Shown in pieces: positions 34,686 through 42,904 of a stretch of DNA of 44,533 nucleotides (positions are counted from its first letter, which is position 1; the number at the start of each line of letters is the position of its first letter). The DNA comes from JACJYC01 sp964558465. GTDB lineage: Bacteria > Bacteroidota > Bacteroidia > Chitinophagales > Saprospiraceae. The position numbers were made by a program, and so were the translations under genes. A model generated the notes under the pieces. It was not told the origin of the DNA and did no database searches. It worked only from the letters and a program-made list of their open reading frames with translations. Location: the NCBI GenBank assembly GCA_964558465.1, contig CAZLEF010000058.1, forward strand, positions 1 to 44,533. The letters run 5' to 3'.

Positions 34686-34774
34686 CCAAACCATAATAAG
34701 CAGAAACCAAACGGCCAGGGTCCTACTATTTAATGGAGCCAACGGGAGAAATAGAAGATGACCCGGATTTAACC
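34686..34774 (+). pseudogene. Degenerate second arr copy with internal deletion
   Basis: Two blocks match arr in order: 34686-34725 resembles the arr start region (33291-33331), and 34728-34774 is about 95 percent identical to 33514-33560 and would encode the Arr motif EPTGEIEDDPDLT. About 180 bp between them and everything after the motif are missing. The first block is clearly more diverged than the second, so this is an old or foreign copy and not a fresh duplication. Confidence 0.75.
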
Positions 34775-34853
34775 AATCCTTCATCATCTGTTTGCGTGGA
34801 CGGCCGGGGATTCATATCTAGCAGATCGTACCGGAATTATCAGAAAATAAGAA

Positions 34854-35924
34854 ATGACGCCTGAAAGAAAATTAAAAATTCAAAACATTCTCATCATTAT
34901 CGGGATCGGATTGATTTTCGGCCTGCTTTATAATTATTTGTTTTATCCGCATACTTTGGTCGAGTACGCAGAGGCGGGCATTATCAGCATTTTAATAGGA
35001 TTGTTACTGGGAATACTTGAAGAATTTGTATTCAAAAACCTGTTTCAAAAAATTTCCTTTCTGACCGTATCAACCATTCGAGCCCTTTTATATTCATTTC
35101 TGATTAGCGTTGTCCTTAGTTTTGTCCTGTCAATTGAGATTTCTTTTATTGAACAAATAAGTTACAAGGACGCTGTAATTCAATACATTAAAAGCCCCAT
35201 GTTTCAAAGGGATTTCCTGTATTCCTTCTTTTTCATCATTTTAATTCTCTTCATTTTTCAGATCATCTTGCTGATCGGAAGGGCCAACTTTTTCAGGCTG
35301 ATCCTGGGTTTGTACCATCGGCCCCGGGAAATCTCCAGAATTTTCATGTTTGTAGATTTAAAGGGTTCCACAACTATAGCGGAAAAACTGACAAACAAAG
35401 CCTTTAGTTCACTGATTCAGGATTATTTTTACGACGTATCAGATGCAATTATGATGTTTGGAGGTGAAATTTATCAATATGTTGGAGATGAAATTATCGT
35501 CGTTTGGCCGATTCGGAAGAAAAATTTAAACTGTATCCGGAGTTTTTTCAAGATGGTAGAAATAATTGAAAGAAAAAGGGATGGTTACCTGTCAAAATAT
35601 GGCCTCGTGCCGGAATTTAAAGCAGGGATCCATGTCGGGAAGGTTATCCTGACCTCAGTTGGAAAACAAAAAAAGGAAATTGTTTATCATGGCGATGTTT
35701 TGAACACAACCTCAAGGATTGAAGGAAAATGTAATGAATTAAAACAAAGTTTATTAATGTCAGAGGATATGTTAAATTACCTCGACCTTGGAAATGAATT
35801 TATTGTTGAGAAAAAGGATGAAATTGAACTTAGGGGAAAAGCACATAAACTCAGCCTTTATGGGGTGAGATCAGCCGGTTCAAAGGGTGGTCCGTCTATG
35901 CCGGTTATAGCCCTTTCGGGGTAA
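34854..35924 (+). CDS. Membrane-bound class III nucleotide cyclase
   Basis: A 356-aa protein. Residues 11-145 contain four hydrophobic segments (about 11-31, 42-57, 75-98, 122-143). The class III cyclase domain covers about 160-345. Metal-binding Asp residues are D168 in FVDLKGST and D212 in YVGDEIIVVW; the transition-state pair is N284 and R288 in VLNTTSRIEG. The usual adenine-selecting Lys two before the GD motif region is replaced: the sequence is GGEIYQYVGDE with Q208, so ATP should not be assumed as substrate. The next gene encodes a TIR protein. No sensor domain apart from the membrane part is seen. Confidence 0.88.
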   Translation: MTPERKLKIQNILIIIGIGLIFGLLYNYLFYPHTLVEYAEAGIISILIGLLLGILEEFVFKNLFQKISFLTVSTIRALLYSFLISVVLSFVLSIEISFIEQISYKDAVIQYIKSPMFQRDFLYSFFFIILILFIFQIILLIGRANFFRLILGLYHRPREISRIFMFVDLKGSTTIAEKLTNKAFSSLIQDYFYDVSDAIMMFGGEIYQYVGDEIIVVWPIRKKNLNCIRSFFKMVEIIERKRDGYLSKYGLVPEFKAGIHVGKVILTSVGKQKKEIVYHGDVLNTTSRIEGKCNELKQSLLMSEDMLNYLDLGNEFIVEKKDEIELRGKAHKLSLYGVRSAGSKGGPSMPVIALSG

Positions 35925-36069
35925 AATTGTGAAAAGTTGGGGAATACGTATGTTTAAGGCGCTGAAACCGAAAAACAATGTACTCCCCCGATACTTGAGG
36001 AGTATCTCAAAATCCTGCTCTCTTTGAATTTTCAAGCCTTTAAAACCCGGAAAGCATTTTTCACAAAAC

Positions 36070-36085
36070 TAGCCCGCAAGGGCTA
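36070..36085 (+). other. Small hairpin with GCAA tetraloop before the TIR gene
   Basis: TAGCCC-GCAA-GGGCTA forms a 6-bp stem with a GNRA-type loop, 33 bp upstream of ATG 36119. The 35925-36118 interval holds no gene; a second small inverted repeat (ATACT/AGTAT) is at about 35992-36006. Role unknown. Confidence 0.35.
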
Positions 36086-36118
36086 TACTCGAGAATAAAA
36101 CAGACAAAACAATTGCCA

Positions 36119-37240
36119 ATGATTTTTTTAAGTTATTCTTATATCGACGTACAACTGGTTCGGACTATTTCAGAAACGCTGATCGGGAACTTTAATAAAA
36201 CCTGGTTCGCTGAATATGAAATTCCTATAGAAGCTTTTCTCCGACTCAAAGAAGGTGAACTAAAAGAACAAATATCAAATGGGATAGACCATGCTGATTA
36301 TGCTATCTTTTTTACGAATTTCCACTGGTTTGATTCACCCTGGTGTCAATTTGAATACAATTATGTAATAAACAAAAAAATCCCTTTTTTGCAAATATGT
36401 ACGGATTCAAAAAGCGCCGGCAAAAAATTAATTTCTGAAAACTTTTATTATAAACTGGAAAATAATGATATTGAAGGATTGATAAGCTTTATTGGTCATA
36501 AATTGGGGTTGCTTCTATTCAGAGAAAAATTAATCCTGGAGGCTATCAATTACTCTCCAAAACTGCTTCTTGAATTTGGCAATGTCACCGTGACTGCCCA
36601 ATTAGGCCCCTACAGCCAACAACAGTTTTCTGGTCCTGTAACGCCTTATGATTTTTCAGATGCAGGAAAACGGATGTTTGCCGGGAGGCGATTCGGGGCA
36701 GAAGGAGTAATAGATTCAAAGCGGTCTACTTTACTCTTGAATTTGAACCCTGGTAATCTAAATGTATCATTATTCCCTCAAAGTTATCGGATTGGGTCGT
36801 TTGATCAAATGATGAAGCTTCGGGAAAGCGACCCTGAAATTCGAAACTCCGGGAGAATAGATTTTATTTACTACAGGGAATTTGCAAGAGTAGCGCAGAC
36901 GAGCTGGTATGAAGCGCATAAATTTAAAGAAACAGGATTGCATGTTTGTTTTTTCCCAAACAGAAGCGACCTGGTCGGATTAACTCAAATGGCATTAACA
37001 AGCGTAAATAAAAATAAACCGGATCAACAAACCTGGCATCGGTTTTATCATTTTAAAATTAAAGATATAGTCAGCGGAATAGTCGGAGAAATTACCCTGT
37101 CTTGCGCAGTTGCCATAAATACGTCCGAAGATGAACAAGGCTTTATTGAGTTTTGCAGGTTAACGCCTCTTTTTGATTCGATTGCAGGATCAATCCGATA
37201 TCATGGCGGCGTTAATACCGGAAAATCAGTATGGCAATAA
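36119..37240 (+). CDS. TIR-domain protein with an unknown C-terminal domain
   Basis: A 373-aa protein. Residues 1-125 form a TIR domain: IFLSYSYIDVQLV (box 1), WFAEYEI, GELKEQISNGIDHADYAIFF and SPWCQFEYNYV, where E79 sits at the position of the catalytic Glu of NAD+-cleaving TIRs. Residues about 140-373 are an unrecognised domain (for example YDFSDAGKRMFAGRRFGAEG and RFYHFKIKDIVSGIVGEI). I see no cyclic-nucleotide-binding motif. A TTG start 6 bases upstream is possible. The next gene starts 10 bp after the stop. The cyclase gene is 194 bp upstream on the same strand. NAD+ hydrolysis is inference. Confidence 0.85.
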   Translation: MIFLSYSYIDVQLVRTISETLIGNFNKTWFAEYEIPIEAFLRLKEGELKEQISNGIDHADYAIFFTNFHWFDSPWCQFEYNYVINKKIPFLQICTDSKSAGKKLISENFYYKLENNDIEGLISFIGHKLGLLLFREKLILEAINYSPKLLLEFGNVTVTAQLGPYSQQQFSGPVTPYDFSDAGKRMFAGRRFGAEGVIDSKRSTLLLNLNPGNLNVSLFPQSYRIGSFDQMMKLRESDPEIRNSGRIDFIYYREFARVAQTSWYEAHKFKETGLHVCFFPNRSDLVGLTQMALTSVNKNKPDQQTWHRFYHFKIKDIVSGIVGEITLSCAVAINTSEDEQGFIEFCRLTPLFDSIAGSIRYHGGVNTGKSVWQ

Positions 37241-37250
37241 ATACAAAAAT

Positions 37251-37784
37251 ATGATTAAAGGAATATTTTCTAAAACTTATTGCTTCTTCAACGGCCACCA
37301 ATTCGAAAACTGGGAAGTTGTAGAAAAAGAAAACTGCCTCCAAAGAAGCGTCTGTTCGGTCTGTAAAAGAAAAGAATCGTTTAGAAACCACGACTGGTCA
37401 AATTGGGAATACCTGAGCGACGATTCCTGCGATCAGCTTATCCGCTGTAAAACAGAAGGGTGCAATGAAAAAAAGGAAAGAAAATTTCACCCGGATTCAA
37501 AAACCAGGGTGAAAGAATCGGTAGAGTTCAGAATCATTGAAGAGTTAAGGTTTACAGGAGATTTTTTTTATCATAAACCGGTATTGGTGCAAAACCTTCT
37601 CGACATATTAAAGGACGGGGATACCTGTGTCTGTTATAGGTGTAAAGACGAATTTGTAAGACATAGAAAGGAAGGATTGGATAAGGTGCTATACGGATTG
37701 AAAACAACACAACCCTACATATTCAATCAGTATAAAGTTGAAGAGCTCATTGAAGTTTATTATTTGAAGCATGGAAAGGAATAG
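37251..37784 (+). CDS. Cys-rich (zinc-ribbon-like) hypothetical protein
   Basis: A 177-aa protein starting MIKGIFSKTY. It has paired cysteines: C35-x2-C38 (CSVC), C66-x4-C71 (CKTEGC) and C126/C128/C131 (CVCYRC), which look like metal sites, so one or two zinc ribbons are likely. The C-terminus is mixed helical. No family is recognised. It begins 10 bp after the TIR gene, hence the same transcript. ATG 37251 is chosen because the longer frame overlaps the TIR gene. Confidence 0.72.
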   Translation: MIKGIFSKTYCFFNGHQFENWEVVEKENCLQRSVCSVCKRKESFRNHDWSNWEYLSDDSCDQLIRCKTEGCNEKKERKFHPDSKTRVKESVEFRIIEELRFTGDFFYHKPVLVQNLLDILKDGDTCVCYRCKDEFVRHRKEGLDKVLYGLKTTQPYIFNQYKVEELIEVYYLKHGKE

Positions 37785-37818
37785 CGAGCTTGAAAGAATT
37801 TGTTGCTGAATGCCGGGT

Positions 37819-38811
37819 TCAATACCCCTTCCCCATCAACCAACTCAAAAAATACATCCACCTTCCCGAAGCCTTATAAATCCGGTGATGCGGGGTGCGC
37901 ACACCCCCAAATGCCCGGGTAAAAGCCTCCACGCCGGGCAACATGCTCCCGCAAAAATCAATCTGCCGGTGGGTAGCGCTGAAATCCCGGATCGCCTGCC
38001 AGTACAGCGCCGTCGCTGCGCCGGCAGAACCGAACGCCGGGTCGGCGCCGTGCAGCAGAAAATAGGCCGTATTTTTGTCCCATACGGTATAGAGCCCGGC
38101 CACAGGGCGTTCATTGTCAATGGAGTAAGCAAAATAGAGTTTACGCTGATTCCGGCCGGCAGCGGCGCGGTCCATCGTCCTGAGTTGTTCCAGCGAGTAG
38201 GGTAGGGGCAGCCCCTGTTTTCTAAAGGTCAATTGGTGCAGGCGGTAGAACGCGTCCACATCCTCACCTGTCGATATCCGGATTTTTCCCTCTGCTTTTT
38301 TAAGGTCGGTGCGCACGCTGCCTTTGCAGGCGACAAGCAACTGTTCGAGGGTCCGGCCCCCGGCCAGCCGGTAGGTGTACAGCGTGGTTTGTTTGAATCC
38401 TTTCCAGTAAAAGGGCAACCAGTTTTCGAACTCGGGATAACACTGGATATTGCAGAAATGAAAGGGGGGCAACTGGTCGATCAACCGGGCGGTCACCTTG
38501 TTCTCAAAAGCGTACCGCCGTTCGGTCTTCTGGGGCAGGAGGGGGTATTGCAACCAGACGCCCAGATAATCGGTAAAGGGCGGCATACGAAGCACCTTTA
38601 ATCCCATTTTCAGGATGAAAGAATACGGCAAAAGCCCGCGAAGCCGCCCATCCCCGTCCAGGTCGATGCAGGCGCTCCAGTTGTCCGGGCCGCAAACGGC
38701 GTCCAGCCACCAGGGTTGGAAATGCAGCGGCAGGGGATGGCTTTCGGCCAGGTTGCGGTATAATTCCCTCTTGTTGGATTTCAATGCTGAATTCGATTCA
38801 TCCGGGATCAA
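37819..38811 (-). CDS. FemAB/GNAT-type acyltransferase-like protein
   Basis: A 330-aa protein whose second half (about 165-300) has the GNAT/FemAB fold pattern, for example YRLHQLTFRKQGLP and VAGLYTVWDKNTAYFLLHG. FemAB-like members transfer amino acids or acyl groups to cell-wall or surface polymers; the substrate here is unknown. The start is uncertain: the TTG at 38811 lies in a TAnnTTTG-like box (38809-38816), so a TTG at 38784 may be the true start. It marks the right edge of the AT-rich island and returns to the genome's usual composition. Confidence 0.8.
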   Translation of the reverse strand: MIPDESNSALKSNKRELYRNLAESHPLPLHFQPWWLDAVCGPDNWSACIDLDGDGRLRGLLPYSFILKMGLKVLRMPPFTDYLGVWLQYPLLPQKTERRYAFENKVTARLIDQLPPFHFCNIQCYPEFENWLPFYWKGFKQTTLYTYRLAGGRTLEQLLVACKGSVRTDLKKAEGKIRISTGEDVDAFYRLHQLTFRKQGLPLPYSLEQLRTMDRAAAGRNQRKLYFAYSIDNERPVAGLYTVWDKNTAYFLLHGADPAFGSAGAATALYWQAIRDFSATHRQIDFCGSMLPGVEAFTRAFGGVRTPHHRIYKASGRWMYFLSWLMGKGY

Positions 38812-38816
38812 AAGTA
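38809..38816 (-). promoter_or_regulatory. -7 box (TACTTTTG) for the FemAB/GNAT gene
   Basis: The minus strand reads TACTTTTG, a TAnnTTTG match overlapping the first codon of the longest frame, which favours a later start. Confidence 0.45.
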
Positions 38817-39268
38817 AGCTAAATTTGTATTTTTGGCGGCTTTGTAGTCAGTCAACAGTTATCAGTTGGCAGTCCGCAGTCAGGCAACTGAGCGGAGTCG
38901 AAAATCAGGCAACTGAGCGGAGTCGAAGTTGGCAGCCGGCAACGAGATATGCTACGTCTACCCGGAACGAAGAAAAACTAACTTGAGAATGCTTTATTGT
39001 ACGGTCCCAAAAACCTTGTGGTGAACAGGATGGCTTCGCATCCTGTAGCGGCTTGATTTTTTCCACCACATAAGATACATAAGATCACATAGAATGATTC
39101 CGGTTTGCCATTGGCGAACCGGAATCATTTAACTTATGTTTTCTATGTATCTTATGTGGTGAAAAAAAATGTGTTTCATATTTAATTTGCTATCAATAAC
39201 TTAAATGAAGTTAGACAAAAGTCGCTGCCGGCTAATTGGCGAATATTTAGATTGATAAAACAATCCTT
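38812..39268. repeat. 457-bp gene-free interval: ACTGAGCGGAGTCGAA repeats and copy B of the 248-bp element
   Basis: Two 22-bp direct repeats containing ACTGAGCGGAGTCGAA lie at 38881-38902 and 38906-38927; CAGT-type short repeats precede them. Copy B of the 248-bp structured repeat occupies 38977-39222. No gene is seen, and the pepT promoter was not identified. Confidence 0.8.
38977..39222. repeat. 248-bp structured repeat, copy B
   Basis: Same orientation as copy A (29788-30035), including the AGGATG/CATCCT hairpin, the outer CACCACATAAG/CTTATGTGGTG stem and the inner ATTCCGG/CCGGAAT stem. Inner pairs flanking ATTCC change from G-C and C-G in copy A to A-T and G-C here. Confidence 0.85.
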
Positions 39269-40582
39269 ATGGAAATACAACATACAGTTTTGGAACGCTT
39301 CCTGCGTTACGTGCAGATCGACACCCAATCCGATCCCGCTTCCTCCACCGTCCCTTCCACCGAAAAACAGAAAAACCTGGGCCGGGTATTGGTGCAGGAA
39401 TTGCTCGAAATGGGCATCCAGGACGCTCACCTCGACGAATTTGGATACGTTTATGCCACGATCCCGGCAAATACGCCCAAAAAAAATATCCCGGCGATCT
39501 GTTTTTGTTCCCATATGGACACCTCTCCGGATTGCAGCGGGGCCGGGGTCAAACCCATTATCCACCGGAACTACCAGGGCGGAGCAATAACCCTTCCCGA
39601 CGACCCGACACAGATTCTGCGACCGGTCGACCATCCGCACCTGCTCGATCAGATCGGCCATGATATCGTCACGGCAAGCGGTACCACCCTGCTGGGCGCC
39701 GACAATAAAGCCGGCCTTGCGGAGATCATGGACGCCGCCCACCATCTGGTCACGCATCCCGAACTGCCGCATGGGGAGATCAAGATTCTCTTCACACCCG
39801 ATGAAGAGATCGGCCGGGGAGTAGACAAAGTCGACATGAAAAAACTGGGCGCCGATTTCGGCTACACCGTCGACGGCGAACAACGCGGTTCGATCGAAGA
39901 CGAAACCTTCTGCGCCGACGCCGTCACCCTGACCATCCACGGCGTAAGCGCCCATACCGGGTTTGCGCTCGGCAAAATGGAGAATGCCGTCAAGATCGCA
40001 GGCGAAATTCTGGCCGCCCTGCCCAAAGACCGGCTTTCTCCGGAGGTCACCGACAAAAGGGCCGGATTTGTGCACCCTTACAGCATCAGCGGGTCGGTAG
40101 AAAAAACCCTGTTGTTTTTCCTGATCCGCGATTTTTCGGTGGAAGGCCTCCACAATCATGAAGCGGAATTAAAGGGTATTGTTGAAAAAGTAATTGACCG
40201 GTATCCCGGTTCCCGGATCGAATTCCAGGTCAAGGAACAATACCGGAATATGAAAATGGTGCTGGACAATTACCCCAAAGTGGTTGAAAACGCAGTGGAA
40301 GCCATCCGCCGAGCGGGGTTGACTCCGATCCGGTCCAGCATCCGGGGTGGAACCGACGGATCGCGGCTCTCCTTCATGGGACTGCCTTGCCCGAACATTT
40401 TTGCCGGTGAACACGCCTTTCACTCCAAATTGGAATGGGTTTCCGTGCAGGATATGGAAAAAGCCGTTGAAACCCTGGTCCACCTGGCGATGATCTGGGA
40501 GGAGGGTGAGAGAGGTGAGAGAGGTGAGAGGGGTGAGAGAGGTGAGAGGGTCGCATCAACAAATAAACAAATAAACAAATAA
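39269..40582 (+). CDS. pepT: Peptidase T (tripeptide aminopeptidase), repeat-extended C-terminus
   Basis: PepT is a di-zinc M20 aminopeptidase that removes N-terminal residues from tripeptides in the cytoplasm. Metal and catalytic residues are visible: H82 and D84 in SHMDTS, D145 in LLGADNKAG, E179/E180 in FTPDEEIGRG, the Asp of TVDGEQRG, and the distal His in GEHAFHSKLEW. The core ends near residue 410 (HLAMIWEE), the normal family length. The remaining 27 residues, repeated GER then VASTNKQINK, are encoded by the intergenic GAGAGGT array and an AAACAAAT array. Confidence 0.95.
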   Translation: MEIQHTVLERFLRYVQIDTQSDPASSTVPSTEKQKNLGRVLVQELLEMGIQDAHLDEFGYVYATIPANTPKKNIPAICFCSHMDTSPDCSGAGVKPIIHRNYQGGAITLPDDPTQILRPVDHPHLLDQIGHDIVTASGTTLLGADNKAGLAEIMDAAHHLVTHPELPHGEIKILFTPDEEIGRGVDKVDMKKLGADFGYTVDGEQRGSIEDETFCADAVTLTIHGVSAHTGFALGKMENAVKIAGEILAALPKDRLSPEVTDKRAGFVHPYSISGSVEKTLLFFLIRDFSVEGLHNHEAELKGIVEKVIDRYPGSRIEFQVKEQYRNMKMVLDNYPKVVENAVEAIRRAGLTPIRSSIRGGTDGSRLSFMGLPCPNIFAGEHAFHSKLEWVSVQDMEKAVETLVHLAMIWEEGERGERGERGERGERVASTNKQINK

Positions 40583-40584
40583 AC
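40500..40584. repeat. GGTGAGAGA array and ATAAACAA array at the pepT 3' end
   Basis: Five or so GGTGAGAGA-type units run into three AACAAATA units, read in frame by pepT. The same words in reverse complement form the array at 23165-23224. Confidence 0.9.
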
Positions 40585-40648
40585 ATTTGAATGGATTCAC
40601 ACTTCCTTAATACTCCCTAACCCTTTTTAACCAAAAACAAAAATGCTT

Positions 40649-40656
40649 TAACTTTG
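40649..40656 (+). promoter_or_regulatory. -7 box (TAACTTTG) for the lipoprotein gene at 40726
   Basis: TAACTTTG matches TAnnTTTG and lies about 70 nt upstream of the ATG. Confidence 0.5.
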
Positions 40657-40725
40657 CCTTAGCTGTGCGGAATTCTTTCAGAGCGTTAATTTGCAGTAAA
40701 GTTGAAAATTTAAATAACTACCACC

Positions 40726-41919
40726 ATGAATCCGAGAACCCTGATCAAAATCGTGTTTGTTCTGCTGTTGTACAGCAGTTTTTACGCATGTACATCACCT
40801 CAGGCTTTGGTTGAATCCGGCAATTACGACCAGGCCATCGAACAATCCATCCGCAAACTGGCCGGCAAAAAGAACAAAAAAGTAAAATATGTCCAGGCGC
40901 TGGAAGAGGCCTTTGCCAAGATTACCGAACAGGATATGCGGCTTGCCGACCGGCTGAAAGCGGAAGGCCGGCCCGAAAACTGGGAAAAGATCAACGATAT
41001 CTACCGCCGGATCCGCAGGCGGCAGGAAAAAATTGAACCACTCCTCCCCTTGATCGACAAGGAAGGCGTAAAGGCGGAATTCCGCTTTGTCCGGGTTGAC
41101 GACCTCGAAGTTGAGTCGCGCGAAAAGGCGGCCGAACACCATTATACCTACGCCAAAAAATTGTTGTCGGACGCCAAACGCGGAGATAAGCTGGCGGCCA
41201 GGCAGGCTTACGAAGAACTGGAAAAGATCAGCCGCTATTACAACAGCTACAGGGATCGCAAAGAACTGATGCAGGAGGCCCTGGAATGGGGAACGACCTA
41301 CGTGGTTTTCAACATGAACAACCGCGCCCAGGTGGTGATCCCCCGCCAAATGGAAGAAGAATTGCTCCGCTTTGGCGTAAAGGACCTGAACAGCCAGTGG
41401 CGGATCTTCCACGCCACCCCCCAGCCCGGAATTACCTATGATTACAAAGTGGAAATGAACCTGCAACAGATCGCCGTGAGCCCCGAAACCGTCAAGGAAC
41501 GCGAATACGAGGAAACCAGGGAAATCGAAGACGGGTTTGATTACGTGCTGGACCAGAACGGCAACGTCATGAAGGATACCTCCGGCAACGACATCAAGGT
41601 ACCCCGTAAAATATGGATCAAAGCCCGCGTGCTGGAAGTTTACCAGAACAAGGTAGCGACGGTCAGCGGCCGGATCGAGTGGTTTGACCTGCGGACCAAC
41701 GAACTCCTGGAAAGCCAACCGCTCACGGCAGACGCCGTATTCGAAAACTATGCCTCCACCTTCCAGGGTGATAAACGAGCCCTGAGCGAGCAGTCAAAAA
41801 AGAGGATCGGTAACAGACCCCAGCCATTCCCGACCGACGAAGCCTTGCTCATCACAGCGGCCAACCACCTGCAACCGGCCATTAAAGAAAAACTAGCTTA
41901 TACCCGGAAGATCATTTGA
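40726..41919 (+). CDS. Lipoprotein, function unknown (TPR-like N-terminus)
   Basis: A 397-aa lipoprotein with a lipobox ending at SSFYAC (Cys at 22). The next part (ALVESGNYDQAIEQSIRKL) looks like a helical TPR-type repeat, followed by long charged helices to about residue 190, and a beta-rich C-terminal half (about 195-397). I cannot name a family. Position in the envelope is inferred from the lipobox. A strong terminator follows at 41952-41982. Confidence 0.83.
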   Translation: MNPRTLIKIVFVLLLYSSFYACTSPQALVESGNYDQAIEQSIRKLAGKKNKKVKYVQALEEAFAKITEQDMRLADRLKAEGRPENWEKINDIYRRIRRRQEKIEPLLPLIDKEGVKAEFRFVRVDDLEVESREKAAEHHYTYAKKLLSDAKRGDKLAARQAYEELEKISRYYNSYRDRKELMQEALEWGTTYVVFNMNNRAQVVIPRQMEEELLRFGVKDLNSQWRIFHATPQPGITYDYKVEMNLQQIAVSPETVKEREYEETREIEDGFDYVLDQNGNVMKDTSGNDIKVPRKIWIKARVLEVYQNKVATVSGRIEWFDLRTNELLESQPLTADAVFENYASTFQGDKRALSEQSKKRIGNRPQPFPTDEALLITAANHLQPAIKEKLAYTRKII

Positions 41920-41951
41920 TCGTTAAAAGATCTCGGTGGTAATTTTTTTAA

Positions 41952-41982
41952 GGCCGTCTCAAATGCTTGGGACGGTCTTTTT
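41952..41982 (+). terminator. Rho-independent terminator after the lipoprotein gene
   Basis: An 11-bp stem with two G-T pairs (left arm 41952-41962, right arm 41967-41977, loop ATGC) is followed by a T tract. A second hairpin, CCTCCAACC/GGTTGGAGG (41986-41994 with 41999-42007), follows directly. Confidence 0.85.
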
Positions 41983-42138
41983 GTACCTCCAACCTCCCGG
42001 TTGGAGGAGAAATCCCAGAGCCTCCAACCGAAGTGTTGAAGGACATTCCTCCACGAAAATTTCACTTTCAATCCACAATTCAAAATTATTTTTCGAATAT
42101 TGCCCTTCTGAACGCTTTAACCAACTAAATGAACACCT

Positions 42139-42843
42139 ATGGACCAATTTTTAGCTGAACTGGCCGGAACAGCCACCCTGATCCTGTTGGGTGACGGCGT
42201 CGTTGCGGCTGTCGTTCTCAAATACACAAAAAGCGAAAATGCAGGCTGGCAGGTGATCACCATCGGCTGGGCGCTGGCGGTTGTGTTTGGGGTGTATGTG
42301 GCCGGTGGCATCAGCGGGGCCCATCTGAATCCGGCCGTTACCCTCGCCCTGGCATCTGCGGGTTCTTTCGAATGGGTGAACGTGCCGCTTTACATCGCCG
42401 GGCAAATGGCCGGCGCGATATTGGGCGCCTGCCTGGTTTACCTGCATTATCTGCCGCACTGGAAGGCAACCGACGATCCGGAAACCAAGCTGGCGGTTTT
42501 TTGCACAGCTCCGGCTATCCGGCATAAAACCGGCAACCTGATCAGTGAATTCCTGGGGACTTTTGTGCTGCTCTTCGGTCTGAGCGCCATCGGCGCTAAT
42601 AAATTTGCCGAAGGGCTCAATCCGCTGGTGATCGGTTTGCTGATCCTGGCGATCGGCAATTCCCTGGGCGGCACAACGGGTTATGCCATCAACCCGGCAA
42701 GGGACCTGGGGCCGCGCATCGCCCACGCTTTCCTGCCCATTCCGGGCAAGGGCGGTTCGGATTGGGGATACGCATGGGTGCCCATTGTCGGGCCCATTGC
42801 GGGCGGCATTTGTGGCGCATTGTTCTATAATCTGATTTTCTAG
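42139..42843 (+). CDS. glpF: Glycerol facilitator-type aquaporin
   Basis: A 234-aa MIP-family channel with six membrane segments and both NPA motifs: HLNPAVT in the first half (about residue 60) and AINPARDLGP in the second (about 180). The Asp after NPAR is the glycerol-facilitator feature, unlike the Ser of water channels. The glycerol kinase gene starts 200 bp downstream on the same strand, which fits glycerol uptake and trapping by phosphorylation. Confidence 0.93.
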   Translation: MDQFLAELAGTATLILLGDGVVAAVVLKYTKSENAGWQVITIGWALAVVFGVYVAGGISGAHLNPAVTLALASAGSFEWVNVPLYIAGQMAGAILGACLVYLHYLPHWKATDDPETKLAVFCTAPAIRHKTGNLISEFLGTFVLLFGLSAIGANKFAEGLNPLVIGLLILAIGNSLGGTTGYAINPARDLGPRIAHAFLPIPGKGGSDWGYAWVPIVGPIAGGICGALFYNLIF

Positions 42844-42904
42844 TGCAACCGGAACGATGAAATGGATCTGCTTTGAAATCGTTATTATATTGGATATCTC
42901 TCCT

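Noticed and set aside
34854..37240. Assignment as a standard Pycsar system
   Set aside because: The TIR protein lacks a visible cyclic-nucleotide-binding domain and the cyclase has a membrane domain, so only a Pycsar-like hypothesis is reported.
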